A stretch of DNA of 42,660 bases, taken from positions 1 to 42,660 of the forward strand of contig NZ_BJZO01000033.1 in the NCBI RefSeq assembly GCF_007992075.1. The letters are read 5' to 3'. The translations under genes and the position numbers were made by a program. Below the pieces are notes generated by a model. That model worked only from the letters and a program-made list of their open reading frames with translations. It was not told where the DNA came from and ran no database searches. Positions 8,506 through 15,732 of this stretch are shown here, one piece after another. The first letter of the stretch is position 1; every line of letters starts with the position of its first letter. The stretch is from Pararhodospirillum oryzae. Lineage in GTDB: Bacteria > Pseudomonadota > Alphaproteobacteria > Rhodospirillales > Rhodospirillaceae.

Positions 8506-10485
8506 ATGCTCAAGAATATTTCCATCAACGTCCGCCTGTACGCCGGTTTTTTTCTCGTGCTCGCCCTGATGGGGGGCGTGGGGCTGATGTCATACTCCAT
8601 GTTCCGAGCAGTGGATCACCAGTTCGATGAAGTCACCCATTCCTCCGAGGTCGCTGTATCGGCGTTGACCCTGAACAGGCTCCTGCATGGTTTCGGGACC
8701 CATGTTTCGAATTACCTGGAAAAGGCCGACGACCATCTTGTTGAGACGATGATGGAGGATCGCAAAGCCGTCCGCCAAGCGATTGATGATTTTCGCGGCA
8801 ACGTCGCCAACACGCCGCAGGCGCCCTTTGCCCAGCGCATCGCCGAAGTGTACCATAACCTGGAAACAGCCCTGGAACCCGCGATTCCCCTGGTTTCGAA
8901 ACGGGTTGAGCTGATCGAATCCGCCATGATGCCGGCCGCCGATGGCCTGGCCCTGTGGGCCGCGGCCCAGCGGGACCGCGATTTCGACCTGGGCAACGTG
9001 GACGAGGCCCGCGCGGCGTCGCAGATGGTCGAACACATGCTGCGTACCCGGGTGGCCACCATGGCCTACCTCAACAGCCGCTCCGACGATAGCTTCGCGG
9101 CGATCTGGGAAGCCCTGTTCGCGGTCAGCGAGGCAATGGAAAATCTTTCCAATGCCGGAGACGCCCAGGACCTCTACACCCAGTACGAGGACAGCCTGAA
9201 TACCCTTTCGGGAATCCTGGGGGAAACCTCGGCCATGGAAGGGCAGGTGCGCGGCCTGACCAACGACATCGCCCAGGCGGCGGAAGCGGCCAAGGAATCG
9301 GCCCTCACCGAACAGGCTCAAATCCGCGAGGCCAGCACCGACGCCCTGCGCACCGCGCGCCACGGCCTGATCGCGGCCAATCTTCTGATTCTGGCCCTGG
9401 GCCTGGCCCTGGCGGCGACGATCGCGCGCAGCATCAACCGTCCCTTGCACGCCATGACCGCCGCCCTCACCCGCCTTGCCGAGGGCGACGACCAGACCGA
9501 CATCCCGGGCGTGGGACGGGGCGATGAAATCGGCTCGATGGCCAAGGCGGCGCAGGTGTTCAAGGAATACAGCCAGCGCATGCACGCCTTGCGTCAGGAA
9601 CAGGCCGAGGCCCAGCGCCAGGCCGAGGCGGAGCGCCGCGCCGGCATCCGGCGCCTGGCCGACGAACTGGAAGGCGACGTGAGCGGCCTGATCGGCATGA
9701 TCGGCGCCGCCACCCACCAGATGGAAGCCAACGCCCGCACCATGGCCGGCATCGCCGAGGAAACGGCGCGCCGGGTGGCCGACATGGCGCGCGTGACCGA
9801 GGAAGGCGCCCGCGACGTGGAATCGGTGGCCACGGGCACCGAACAGCTGAACGCGTCGATCAACGAGATCAGCCGCCAGGTACACCACTCCTCGGGCATG
9901 TCGCGCACGGCGGTGGAACGCGCGAGCCGCGCCAAAACCGAGGTGACCGAGCTCAAGGCCGCCGCCGAGCACATCGGCCAGGTGGTGGCCATGATCACCG
10001 ACATTGCCGAGCAGACCAACCTGCTGGCCCTCAACGCCACCATCGAGGCCGCCCGCGCCGGCGAGGCCGGCAAGGGTTTCGCGGTGGTCGCGGGCGAAGT
10101 CAAAAGCCTGGCCAACCAGACGAGCAAGGCAACCGAGGACATCCGTCGCCAGATCACCGACATCCAGAACGCCACCGCCGAGGCCGTGGAGGCGATCGGC
10201 TCGATTTCCGAGGTGATTTCCGACCTCGACGGGGTGTCGGCCACGGTGGCGGCGGCGGTGGAGGAGCAAGACGCCGCCGCGCGCTCGATCGCCAACAACA
10301 CCCAGCGTGCCGCCGAGGGCAACCAGCGTTCCAGCGCCTCGATGAGCGACGTGGCGATGGCCGCCGACAACACCGGCCGCGCCGCCGGCGAGGTCCTGAG
10401 CGCGGCCCAGGGACTCAGCCGCCAGGCCGCCGACCTCAAGGACCGGGTCAGCGCTTTCCTCAACCACATCCGCAACAACGGATAA
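8506..10485 (+). CDS. Transmembrane methyl-accepting chemotaxis protein
   Basis: A 659-aa inner-membrane chemoreceptor. TM1 is at about 11-31, followed by a helical periplasmic sensor of about 255 aa, TM2 at about 287-309, a HAMP domain ([22 protein letters not shown]) and a cytoplasmic signalling domain whose hairpin tip is [20 protein letters not shown]. It ends LNHIRNNG without a CheR-binding pentapeptide. ATG at 8506 is the start (GGGAAT upstream, weak); the longer frame from 8446 has no signal. The gene stands alone between a chorismate mutase gene and a convergent LysR gene, about 14 kb from the che locus. The helical sensor type suggests small organic ligands, which is an inference. 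Confidence 0.93.
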   Translation: MLKNISINVRLYAGFFLVLALMGGVGLMSYSMFRAVDHQFDEVTHSSEVAVSALTLNRLLHGFGTHVSNYLEKADDHLVETMMEDRKAVRQAIDDFRGNVANTPQAPFAQRIAEVYHNLETALEPAIPLVSKRVELIESAMMPAADGLALWAAAQRDRDFDLGNVDEARAASQMVEHMLRTRVATMAYLNSRSDDSFAAIWEALFAVSEAMENLSNAGDAQDLYTQYEDSLNTLSGILGETSAMEGQVRGLTNDIAQAAEAAKESALTEQAQIREASTDALRTARHGLIAANLLILALGLALAATIARSINRPLHAMTAALTRLAEGDDQTDIPGVGRGDEIGSMAKAAQVFKEYSQRMHALRQEQAEAQRQAEAERRAGIRRLADELEGDVSGLIGMIGAATHQMEANARTMAGIAEETARRVADMARVTEEGARDVESVATGTEQLNASINEISRQVHHSSGMSRTAVERASRAKTEVTELKAAAEHIGQVVAMITDIAEQTNLLALNATIEAARAGEAGKGFAVVAGEVKSLANQTSKATEDIRRQITDIQNATAEAVEAIGSISEVISDLDGVSATVAAAVEEQDAAARSIANNTQRAAEGNQRSSASMSDVAMAADNTGRAAGEVLSAAQGLSRQAADLKDRVSAFLNHIRNNG

Positions 10486-10487
10486 CG

Positions 10488-10590
10488 CCCTTCCCCTTCC
10501 CCTTCCCCTTCCCCCTTCCCCCTTCCCCGCTCCTCCCTCCGCCTGCCGCGTTTTTCAACCGCCCCCCGGGAGCCAGGAAGGGGGGGGGAG
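10488..10590. repeat. CCTTCC pyrimidine repeat with downstream purine run
   Basis: From 10488 to 10527 the top strand is almost only C and T, made of short CCCTTCC units; at about 10575-10592 a GGAAGGGGGGGGGAGAGG purine run follows. The two can pair as a long GC-rich hairpin between the convergent chemoreceptor and LysR genes, or form a triplex. It may act as a transcription end for both genes. Confidence 0.5.
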
Positions 10591-10598
10591 AGGACGAC

Positions 10599-11522
10599 TC
10601 AGGCGGGGCCGGCGGGATGAAGGCGGCTCCACGCCTGGGCCTCGGCCAGGATCCAGTCGCGAAAAGCCCGCACGGGGGGGCGGATCAGGTGACTGGGCGG
10701 ACACACCAGCCAGTACTTCATCGGATTGGGCACCCGCACCGAAAAGGGTTCGATCAGGCGCCCGGCCTGGATGTCGTCCTCGACGATCACCGTGCGCCCC
10801 AGCATGACCCCCTGGCCGTCGATGCATGCCTGAATGGCCAGGGCCGAATCCAGGTACCCGGGCCCACGCACCGGACGCTGGCCGTCCAGCCCCCGCAACC
10901 CCAGGGGATCAAGCCACCACGACCAGGAAATGCCCACGTCCTGCAGCAAGACGTGATGGCGCAAATCAGCGGGATCGCGCAACGGACGGGGGCCTTCCAG
11001 CAGGGCCGGGCTGCACACCGGCATCAACTCTTCCTCCAGCAACAGATCGGCATGCAGGCCATCGGCCACCTTGCGCGCCATGCGCACCGCCACGTCCACC
11101 CCGTCGCCGGCGAACGAGGCCAGTTCCATGCTGGTGTGCAGGCGCACCGCGACCTCGGGATGCGAATTCAAAAAGCCACTGAGACGGTGCACCAGCCATT
11201 TGATCGCGAAGCTCGACATGGTCGACAGCGTCAGCCCGCCGCCTCGGGAATCGGCGCGCACCAGGGCGGCCGTGGCCTCGGCGATTTCGTCCAGGGCCTG
11301 GTTGACCGCCACCGCGTACACCTGCCCGGATTCGGTCAGGATGACTTGCTTATTGCGTCTCTTGAATAATTCCACGCCGAGCCAGGTTTCCAGCGAGCGG
11401 ATCTGATGACTGACCGCGGCTTGCGTGACCCCCAGTTCCTGCGCCGCCAGGGTGAAAGACAGGCGGCGCGCCGCAACCGCGAAGGTTCGTAACGCGTTCA
11501 GGGGGGGAAGCGAAGGCGCCAT
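10599..11522 (-). CDS. LysR-family regulator, GcvA-like
   Basis: A 307-aa DNA-binding regulator. It opens MAPSLPPLNALRTFAVAAR, typical of the GcvA/AmpR-like branch, with the winged-helix segment SFTLAAQELGVTQAAVSHQI at about 23-42, followed by the usual two-lobe effector domain (VGISWSWWLDPLG, QACIDGQGVMLGRT). Start at ATG 11522 is chosen from the family N-terminus; ATG 11552 would add ten residues. It is divergent from the DUF1127/EamA pair, so by the usual LysR rule it likely controls those genes. The inducer is unknown. Confidence 0.9.
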   Translation of the reverse strand: MAPSLPPLNALRTFAVAARRLSFTLAAQELGVTQAAVSHQIRSLETWLGVELFKRRNKQVILTESGQVYAVAVNQALDEIAEATAALVRADSRGGGLTLSTMSSFAIKWLVHRLSGFLNSHPEVAVRLHTSMELASFAGDGVDVAVRMARKVADGLHADLLLEEELMPVCSPALLEGPRPLRDPADLRHHVLLQDVGISWSWWLDPLGLRGLDGQRPVRGPGYLDSALAIQACIDGQGVMLGRTVIVEDDIQAGRLIEPFSVRVPNPMKYWLVCPPSHLIRPPVRAFRDWILAEAQAWSRLHPAGPA

Positions 11523-11699
11523 GAGCGAAAACCCCGGATAAATTTTATTCATGGAAGCCCACAACATTACTCGTTTGTGGGGAGGAAGGTCGAGGCGCAA
11601 GATAAGCCTCTCGGAGACAGGGACGATATCCCTGGGCACGCCCTTCCCTGCTCCGCCCTTCTTCCTCTTTTCCCTGACCCACCTCAAGGAGAGCCTGTC

Positions 11700-11951
11700 A
11701 TGGTTGCTCACCCCATTTCCACCCTCCATGATCGCGAAGTATCGGCATTGGCAACTAAAACCTGCGCACCTCCGAAATCCACGCCGTCGGTTCTGGGACA
11801 AATGGAAGGCTGGCTGGCCCGGCAATACGATGTGATGGCCGCCCGTCGCGAGCGTCAAGAAAGCGCGGCGATGCTGTCCCGGATGGATGAACGGATGTTG
11901 GCCGACATCGGCTATGGCAATGAAGACAGTCAAAGAATCAGGATGGGATAG
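11700..11951 (+). CDS. DUF1127 small protein
   Basis: An 83-aa protein. The C-terminal part LSRMDERMLADIGYGNED is the DUF1127 (YjiS-like) signature, found in short alphaproteobacterial proteins, some of which bind RNA or act in stress and phosphate responses. The N-terminal 45 residues are variable. ATG 11700 has AAGGAGAG at 11687-11694. The stop is 4 nt before the start of the EamA transporter gene, so the two form an operon divergent from the LysR gene. Confidence 0.85.
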   Translation: MVAHPISTLHDREVSALATKTCAPPKSTPSVLGQMEGWLARQYDVMAARRERQESAAMLSRMDERMLADIGYGNEDSQRIRMG

Positions 11952-11955
11952 GAAA

Positions 11956-12870
11956 ATGCCTTCTGGAAATGCGCTTCTTTATATCACGACTGTCCTGATC
12001 TGGGGATCGACGTGGTTTGCCATCGAATTTCAGCTTGGCGTCGTTGACCCCGCTGTTTCTCTTGTCTGGCGGTTTTCCCTTGCCGCGACTTTGATGCTGG
12101 GATGGGCGGCGCTGCGCCGCGAATGGCCCCGCTACACCGTGCGCCAACACGCGTGGCTGGTTGCCTTGGGATTTTGCCTGTTTGGCGCCAACTACATGTT
12201 GTTCTACGTGGCCACGGGCCTGCTGACCAGCGGTCTGGTCGCCGTTTCCTTCTCGACGATTGTCGGCTTCAACATCCTGTTCGGCGCCTTGTTTTTCGGC
12301 CAGCCCGTGCGCGGCCGGGTGGTGGCGGGCGCGGTGATGGGACTGGCCGGGATCGCGCTGGTCTTCCTGCCCGAACTTCAGCACCTTTCCCTTGAAGACA
12401 AGGCGTTGCGGGGCCTTCTCCTGTGCCTGCTGGCCACCGTTGCGGCGTCGTTTGGCAACCTGATTTCCGGGCGCAACCAGCGCCAGGGCATCGCGGTCGT
12501 GCCCGGCACCGGGGTTGCGATGGCCTATGGCACGGGGCTGATTGCCCTGTTCGCCCTGGCGACGGGACGCACCTTCTCCATCGACCTGTCGGCTCCGTAC
12601 CTGCTGTCGCTGGCTTACCTGGCGGTGTTCGGATCGGTGGTTGCCTTCTGGTGCTATCTGACCTTGCTGGGCCGGATCGGCGCGGACCGGGCGGCGTATG
12701 CCTCGGTTCTGTTCCCGGTTGTCGCCCTGGCGCTGTCCACCTTCTTCGAGGGATACGTCTGGACCGTGCCGGCGGTGTTGGGATTGGCGCTGGTGCTGGG
12801 GGGTAATCTTCTGGTGCTGTCGCGTCCGAAGCTCCGGCCCCAGGCGGTGCTGGCCCCGGCGATCGAATAG
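11956..12870 (+). CDS. EamA/DMT-family transporter
   Basis: A 304-aa membrane protein with ten hydrophobic helices in two EamA repeats (starting LLYITTVLIWGSTWFAI and, after residue about 150, LLLCLLATVAASFGNLI). Members export amino acids and other metabolites; substrate unknown. ATG 11956 follows AGGA at 11950-11953. It is the second gene of the operon with the DUF1127 protein and ends just before a strong terminator. Confidence 0.9.
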   Translation: MPSGNALLYITTVLIWGSTWFAIEFQLGVVDPAVSLVWRFSLAATLMLGWAALRREWPRYTVRQHAWLVALGFCLFGANYMLFYVATGLLTSGLVAVSFSTIVGFNILFGALFFGQPVRGRVVAGAVMGLAGIALVFLPELQHLSLEDKALRGLLLCLLATVAASFGNLISGRNQRQGIAVVPGTGVAMAYGTGLIALFALATGRTFSIDLSAPYLLSLAYLAVFGSVVAFWCYLTLLGRIGADRAAYASVLFPVVALALSTFFEGYVWTVPAVLGLALVLGGNLLVLSRPKLRPQAVLAPAIE

Positions 12871-12902
12871 GCCCGCCCTTCCAGGCCGGTGCATCGTGCC
12901 AA

Positions 12903-12946
12903 GACCCGAAAAGCGGTTCCCACTTTTCGGGTCTCATTTTTATTTT
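12903..12946 (+). terminator. Rho-independent terminator of the EamA gene
   Basis: GACCCGAAAAG (12903-12913) pairs perfectly with CTTTTCGGGTC (12923-12933), an 11-bp stem with a 9-base loop, followed by TCATTTTTATTTTTTC. It is the first unit of a tandem repeat, so the termination signal is present more than once. Confidence 0.85.
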
Positions 12947-13053
12947 TTCTTACGCTCGACTTATCCGAAAAGCGACTCCCACTTTTCGGGTCTCATTTTT
13001 ATTTTTTCTTACGTTCGACTTATCCGAAAAGCGGTTCCCACTTTTCGGGTCTC
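12903..13053. repeat. 59-bp tandem repeat, about 2.5 copies, hairpin-bearing
   Basis: Units begin (at CCGAAAAG) at 12906, 12965 and 13024, an exact 59-bp period. Each carries CCGAAAAG, a loop of the type CGGTTCCCA, then CTTTTCGG, a T-rich run and TTACG(C/T)TCGACTTAT. Units differ by a few bases only. An inverted copy lies at 42547-42596 and a diverged hairpin at 15660-15683, so this is a dispersed palindromic repeat family. Confidence 0.88.
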
Positions 13054-13056
13054 ACT

Positions 13057-13566
13057 TCACCCCCCCGACCGAGCCGGATCACGCCCCGCGTCCCGCTCGC
13101 GCAGCCATGCCGCCACCGTGGGGTTGACCGTGCCCTCTTCGCTTTCCGAAGCCTCGCCGGAGGGACGGCCGGACGCGCCCCGGCCCTGCCCCAGCTCCAG
13201 GCGCCGCTCCAGGTGGCGCGTGGTAAAAAAGGCCGCCGCCACGCCAAACACGGCGGTGGCCAATCCGTCGGGCATCTGGGCATAAGCCTGCATGACGCGG
13301 ACAAACCCCTCGGGATCAAGGGGAGCCCAGGCCATCAGGGCCACGGCACCGGCAGCCATCACCGGGCGCGGCAAGCGGTTGAAGGCATCCCAGAAGGCAT
13401 CCCACCGGGTCCGGGGAGGCGTGGCCTCCGACGCGGGGAAGCCCTCCCGCGCCCCCGTTGATTCCGACGCCACCGGATCGGCGCAAGGCCCGGGCAAACG
13501 GCTCAAGACCTCGCCCAGGGTGGTGGCGAGAAGCCCGGCCGGCCCTCGCAATAAAGACGTGAACAT
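13057..13566 (-). CDS. 3TM holin of gene-transfer-agent type
   Basis: A 169-aa protein. The central part PRPVMAAGAVALMAWAPLDP, then PEGFVRVMQAYAQMPDGL and FGVAAAFFTTRHLERR match the family called holin of 3TMs for gene-transfer release, which forms inner-membrane lesions so that an endolysin can reach the wall. ATG 13566 has AAGGAGG 7-8 nt upstream. It is the last gene of a three-gene lysis cassette: 58 bp after the endolysin gene and ending next to the 59-bp repeats. No capsid, tail or portal gene is in the window. Confidence 0.8.
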   Translation of the reverse strand: MFTSLLRGPAGLLATTLGEVLSRLPGPCADPVASESTGAREGFPASEATPPRTRWDAFWDAFNRLPRPVMAAGAVALMAWAPLDPEGFVRVMQAYAQMPDGLATAVFGVAAAFFTTRHLERRLELGQGRGASGRPSGEASESEEGTVNPTVAAWLRERDAGRDPARSGG

Positions 13567-13624
13567 GGGGAATCCTCCTTGCGCATCGGCCGCTCCCGTG
13601 CCCCCGGGCGGCTCGCGGCGTGGA

Positions 13625-14236
13625 TCAGCTCTGGCGAAATCCGTTGGCGCGGGCCAGCCAGCCGGCAAGAAAAACCCGCTGTGACGGGCGCCGGGCCACC
13701 AGGGCCCGCAGCCAGGCCACCCGTTCATCGCACAACGCATTCATCATCAAGGCGGCCCCAAGGGTCCGCACGGCAGCCCGGGCCGCGCGCGCGGTCCGGG
13801 GCCCCACGCGCCCATCCTCGACCAGTGGTTCGTGCCCGCCCACGGCCGTGGGATCAGCCTGCCCCAGCGCGTTCAAAACCCGTTGCAAGGCGAGGACCGG
13901 CCGGGTGGGGCCGCTGTTGACCGCCCAATCGACGAGAACCGGGGCCAAGGAATCGGGCAACGCCGCGAACCCGGGTGCTTCGTAAAAATCCCGACGATAC
14001 AGGGCCATGGCCTGAGCAGGGGTCACGGCGCGCACGTCATCGGGGTCGGTGTCGCCGTCCCCATCCAGATCCAGGCCAATCCCTTGGGCATACCGCAGGG
14101 AGATCCCCCACTGGGTGGGGCCGCCCGTATCGGCGGGATGGGCCACGAATCCCCCCTCGCGCCGCACGATATCGAGCAGGAGGCGGTTCAGCGGCGAGGA
14201 CGAGGAGAAATCCTGGGCGCTGGACACCGACGTCAT
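13625..14236 (-). CDS. GH108 endolysin with peptidoglycan-binding domain
   Basis: A 203-aa muramidase-like protein. The N-terminal catalytic domain has RREGGFVAHPADTGGPTQWG with E27 as the likely catalytic Glu of glycosyl hydrolase family 108; the C-terminal half has DGRVGPRTARAA, the PG_binding_3 signature. No signal peptide is seen, as expected for an enzyme that waits in the cytoplasm for a holin. ATG 14236 overlaps the upstream gene's stop (ATGA) and has GGAAAGG upstream. It would cleave the glycan strands of peptidoglycan during release of particles or contents. Confidence 0.85.
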   Translation of the reverse strand: MTSVSSAQDFSSSSPLNRLLLDIVRREGGFVAHPADTGGPTQWGISLRYAQGIGLDLDGDGDTDPDDVRAVTPAQAMALYRRDFYEAPGFAALPDSLAPVLVDWAVNSGPTRPVLALQRVLNALGQADPTAVGGHEPLVEDGRVGPRTARAARAAVRTLGAALMMNALCDERVAWLRALVARRPSQRVFLAGWLARANGFRQS

Positions 14237-14553
14237 CGGACGGCCTTTCCCGGATCGAAGTAAGGACGCGCGCCCGCCACGGGCCCGGCAAGGGCGTTCA
14301 GGGCCCGCGCGGCCTGGGTCAACGCGACGGAGACCCGGGCCAGCCCCCGCGCGTCGCAAAGCGGATCAAGACGTTCGGCGTTCTCCAGGGCCGCGTGAAG
14401 GGCGTCAAGAAGCTGACCATGGGACTGCCAGGAGGCCGGCAAGGAAGCCGGCAAGGAAGCCGGCAAGGACTCGGGGGCCCGATCGGACGACTCCCCCCCC
14501 TCGCGGAAGCCCCGGCCCGGTTCGATTGTTGATCCGTCTACAACGCCTGCCAT
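14233..14553 (-). CDS. Small protein of lysis cassette, unknown function
   Basis: A 106-aa protein, overlapped by 4 nt with the endolysin gene, so coupled to it. It has a disordered N-terminal half with a repeated SLPA unit (a 12-bp tandem repeat in the DNA around 14438-14470) and a helical C-terminal half rich in Leu and Ala (LLDALHAALENAERL, ALTQAARALNALAG). No membrane segment is seen. I do not recognise the family. Position suggests a regulator, chaperone or spacer protein of the lysis module. AAAGGGG precedes ATG 14553. Confidence 0.6.
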   Translation of the reverse strand: MAGVVDGSTIEPGRGFREGGESSDRAPESLPASLPASLPASWQSHGQLLDALHAALENAERLDPLCDARGLARVSVALTQAARALNALAGPVAGARPYFDPGKAVR

Positions 14554-14858
14554 CACACACCCCTTTGCTGTTTCTGGGCCGGAAGGGTTGCCTGGGGGTA
14601 CCCCCCGCCTTCCCTCCTTATTGATGTCGTTTCGTCATTCGTGCACCTTCCCTCGCAGGAAGTCAACGATCTTTTTTCACCCGGATCACGGGCAAAGCGC
14701 TGCTGGAAAGAGTGCACATCTCGTCTTTAGCAAAACAGCTTCGGAGCCACCACACCTATCTTGAGAGGTGCCATACTAAAAAAACACCCATGCAATGAGG
14801 AGGCCGCTCCGGGAAAGGCTTCACCCCCGCCGTTCATCCCCCATCGGATTTTTTCGCT

Positions 14859-14898
14859 GTCATTGTCGCTCGTTGAAAAGCGAGCGAAAAACAATGAC
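14859..14898. promoter_or_regulatory. 40-nt stem-loop in the repressor control region
   Basis: GTCATTGT-CGCTCG (14859-14872) pairs with CGAGCG-AAAA-ACAATGAC (14881-14898), giving 8 + 6 bp of stem with an AAAA bulge and an 8-base loop. It may be a double operator or the structure of a short antisense RNA; the sequence alone does not decide. Confidence 0.55.
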
Positions 14899-14941
14899 GT
14901 TGCCTCATTAACCGGATCGATGATTAATGATCATTTTTCGT

Positions 14942-14970
14942 GAGACAAGCATCTGCATAAATGCTATTTT
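14942..14970 (+). promoter_or_regulatory. Putative promoter of repressor gene with operator in spacer
   Basis: GAGACA (14942-14947) and TATTTT (14965-14970) are spaced by 17 bp, 4 of 6 matches each to sigma-70 -35 and -10. The dyad AGCAT-N8-ATGCT fills the spacer, which would let the repressor block its own promoter. The start codon is 36 bp after the -10. Confidence 0.45.
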
Positions 14971-15005
14971 GCCCTCATCCGAAGGCCGACGAAAGACACG
15001 CAACG

Positions 15006-15596
15006 ATGAATGAAATCGGACAAAGAATCGCGCAGGCCCGCAAGGAGCTGGGGCTTTCCCAATACGCCCTGGCCAATCTCCTCGGCGTCAATCAATCCAC
15101 GGTCGCCTACTACGAACGGGGACGCAACATCCCAAAGCCTTGGATTGTCGAGGATATTGCCCGGCTTCTGAACGTATCGGCATCGTATCTTCTCTATGGC
15201 CGAGAGCACGCCGATCCGCCGGTCCCCATCATGGGCCGTGTGGAAGCGGGGGGGGTTGTGGTCTACGAAGCCGAAACGCCGACCGAAACCGTCGAGGCAC
15301 CGCCAGGGGTTTCCTCGCGCACGGAAGCGCTGCGGGTGGAAGGGGATGCCCTTTGGCCCGTCTACCGTGCCGGCGATCTTTTGTTTCACGCCGTGGCCGA
15401 TCTTCACCGCGCCCCGGAAGAGGTGTGGGGACGCGATTGCGTGGTGCGCACCGCCAGCGGCGCCACCTTGGTCCGCCTGGTCAAGCGTGGCCGCACACGA
15501 GCCCTGTTCACGCTCGCGGCCTTCAACGCGCCGGACGAGGAAGACGTGGCCCTGGACATGGCCGCGCCGATCCGCTGGATCCGTCGCGGCCTTTAG
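15006..15596 (+). CDS. CI-like HTH/S24 repressor lacking protease residues
   Basis: A 196-aa regulator with an N-terminal XRE helix-turn-helix (LGLSQYALANLLGVNQSTVA at about 15-34, then YYERGRNIP) and a C-terminal S24/LexA-like domain. The domain keeps the Ala-Gly pair (A81-G82) where LexA/CI proteins are cut, but the catalytic Ser of the G-D-S-M-x-P box is Ala (GDALWP, A115) and the catalytic Lys of the V-K-R-L box is Val (TLVRLV, V156). So self-cleavage is not expected, and release must come by another route, such as an antirepressor or ligand. ATG 15006 is the start before the HTH; the ribosome-binding site is weak (GAAAGA). It is divergent from the lysis cassette, which it most likely controls. 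Confidence 0.82.
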   Translation: MNEIGQRIAQARKELGLSQYALANLLGVNQSTVAYYERGRNIPKPWIVEDIARLLNVSASYLLYGREHADPPVPIMGRVEAGGVVVYEAETPTETVEAPPGVSSRTEALRVEGDALWPVYRAGDLLFHAVADLHRAPEEVWGRDCVVRTASGATLVRLVKRGRTRALFTLAAFNAPDEEDVALDMAAPIRWIRRGL

Positions 15597-15659
15597 AGTC
15601 CGTCCGTTTCACGTTGAAGCGGACAAACTCCAGATCCCTTTGCTTGAGTATGTCTTTTC

Positions 15660-15683
15660 GGGAAAAGCGCTGCCACTTTTCCC
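15660..15683. repeat. Diverged single copy of the hairpin repeat
   Basis: GGGAAAAG (15660-15667), loop CGCTGCCA, CTTTTCCC (15676-15683): a perfect 8-bp stem with the same layout as the 59-bp repeat units but changed stem ends. It lies after the repressor gene and may serve as its terminator. Confidence 0.5.
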
Positions 15684-15697
15684 TGACAAACGCCGGA

Positions 15698-15731
15698 GCA
15701 TCGTGCCTGGATCCGGTTCAACGCACGATGC
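15698..15731 (-). terminator. Hairpin at the end of the kai operon
   Basis: GCATCGTGC (15698-15706) pairs perfectly with GCACGATGC (15723-15731), directly after the stop codon of the histidine kinase gene. No T run follows on the minus strand, so it is a possible terminator or 3' stabilising stem. Confidence 0.45.
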
Positions 15732-15732
15732 C

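Larger units (their letters stand above)
14557..15005. other. AT-richer divergent control region, lysis cassette versus repressor
   Basis: About 450 bp with lower GC than the surroundings and no convincing gene (a frame at 14761-14943 has a TTG start, no ribosome-binding site and no family pattern). It holds several dyads: GGGGGTACCCCC at 14594-14605, CACCT/AGGTG at 14753-14770, the 40-nt stem at 14859-14898, and AGCAT/ATGCT at 14948-14965. Such density fits operators of the repressor and promoters in both directions. Composition and layout resemble a phage-type switch. Confidence 0.6.

Noticed and set aside
12903-13053. CRISPR array
   Set aside because: The units are contiguous 59-bp tandem repeats with terminator-like hairpins, without unique spacers or cas genes.
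14899-14940. CtrA site (TTAA-N7-TTAA) upstream of the repressor
   Set aside because: Two TTAA elements are present but about 12 bases apart, not 7.
14761-14943. 60-codon frame in the AT-rich control region
   Set aside because: TTG start, no ribosome-binding site, no family pattern, and it crosses the stem-loop at 14859-14898.
14557-15005. SOS (LexA) box controlling the lysis cassette
   Set aside because: No GTTC-N7-GTTC or GAAC-N7-GTTC type site was found by eye in the control region.
13057-15596. Complete prophage
   Set aside because: Only lysis and repressor-type genes are present; no integrase, terminase, capsid, portal or tail gene, and no att-like repeats were seen around them.
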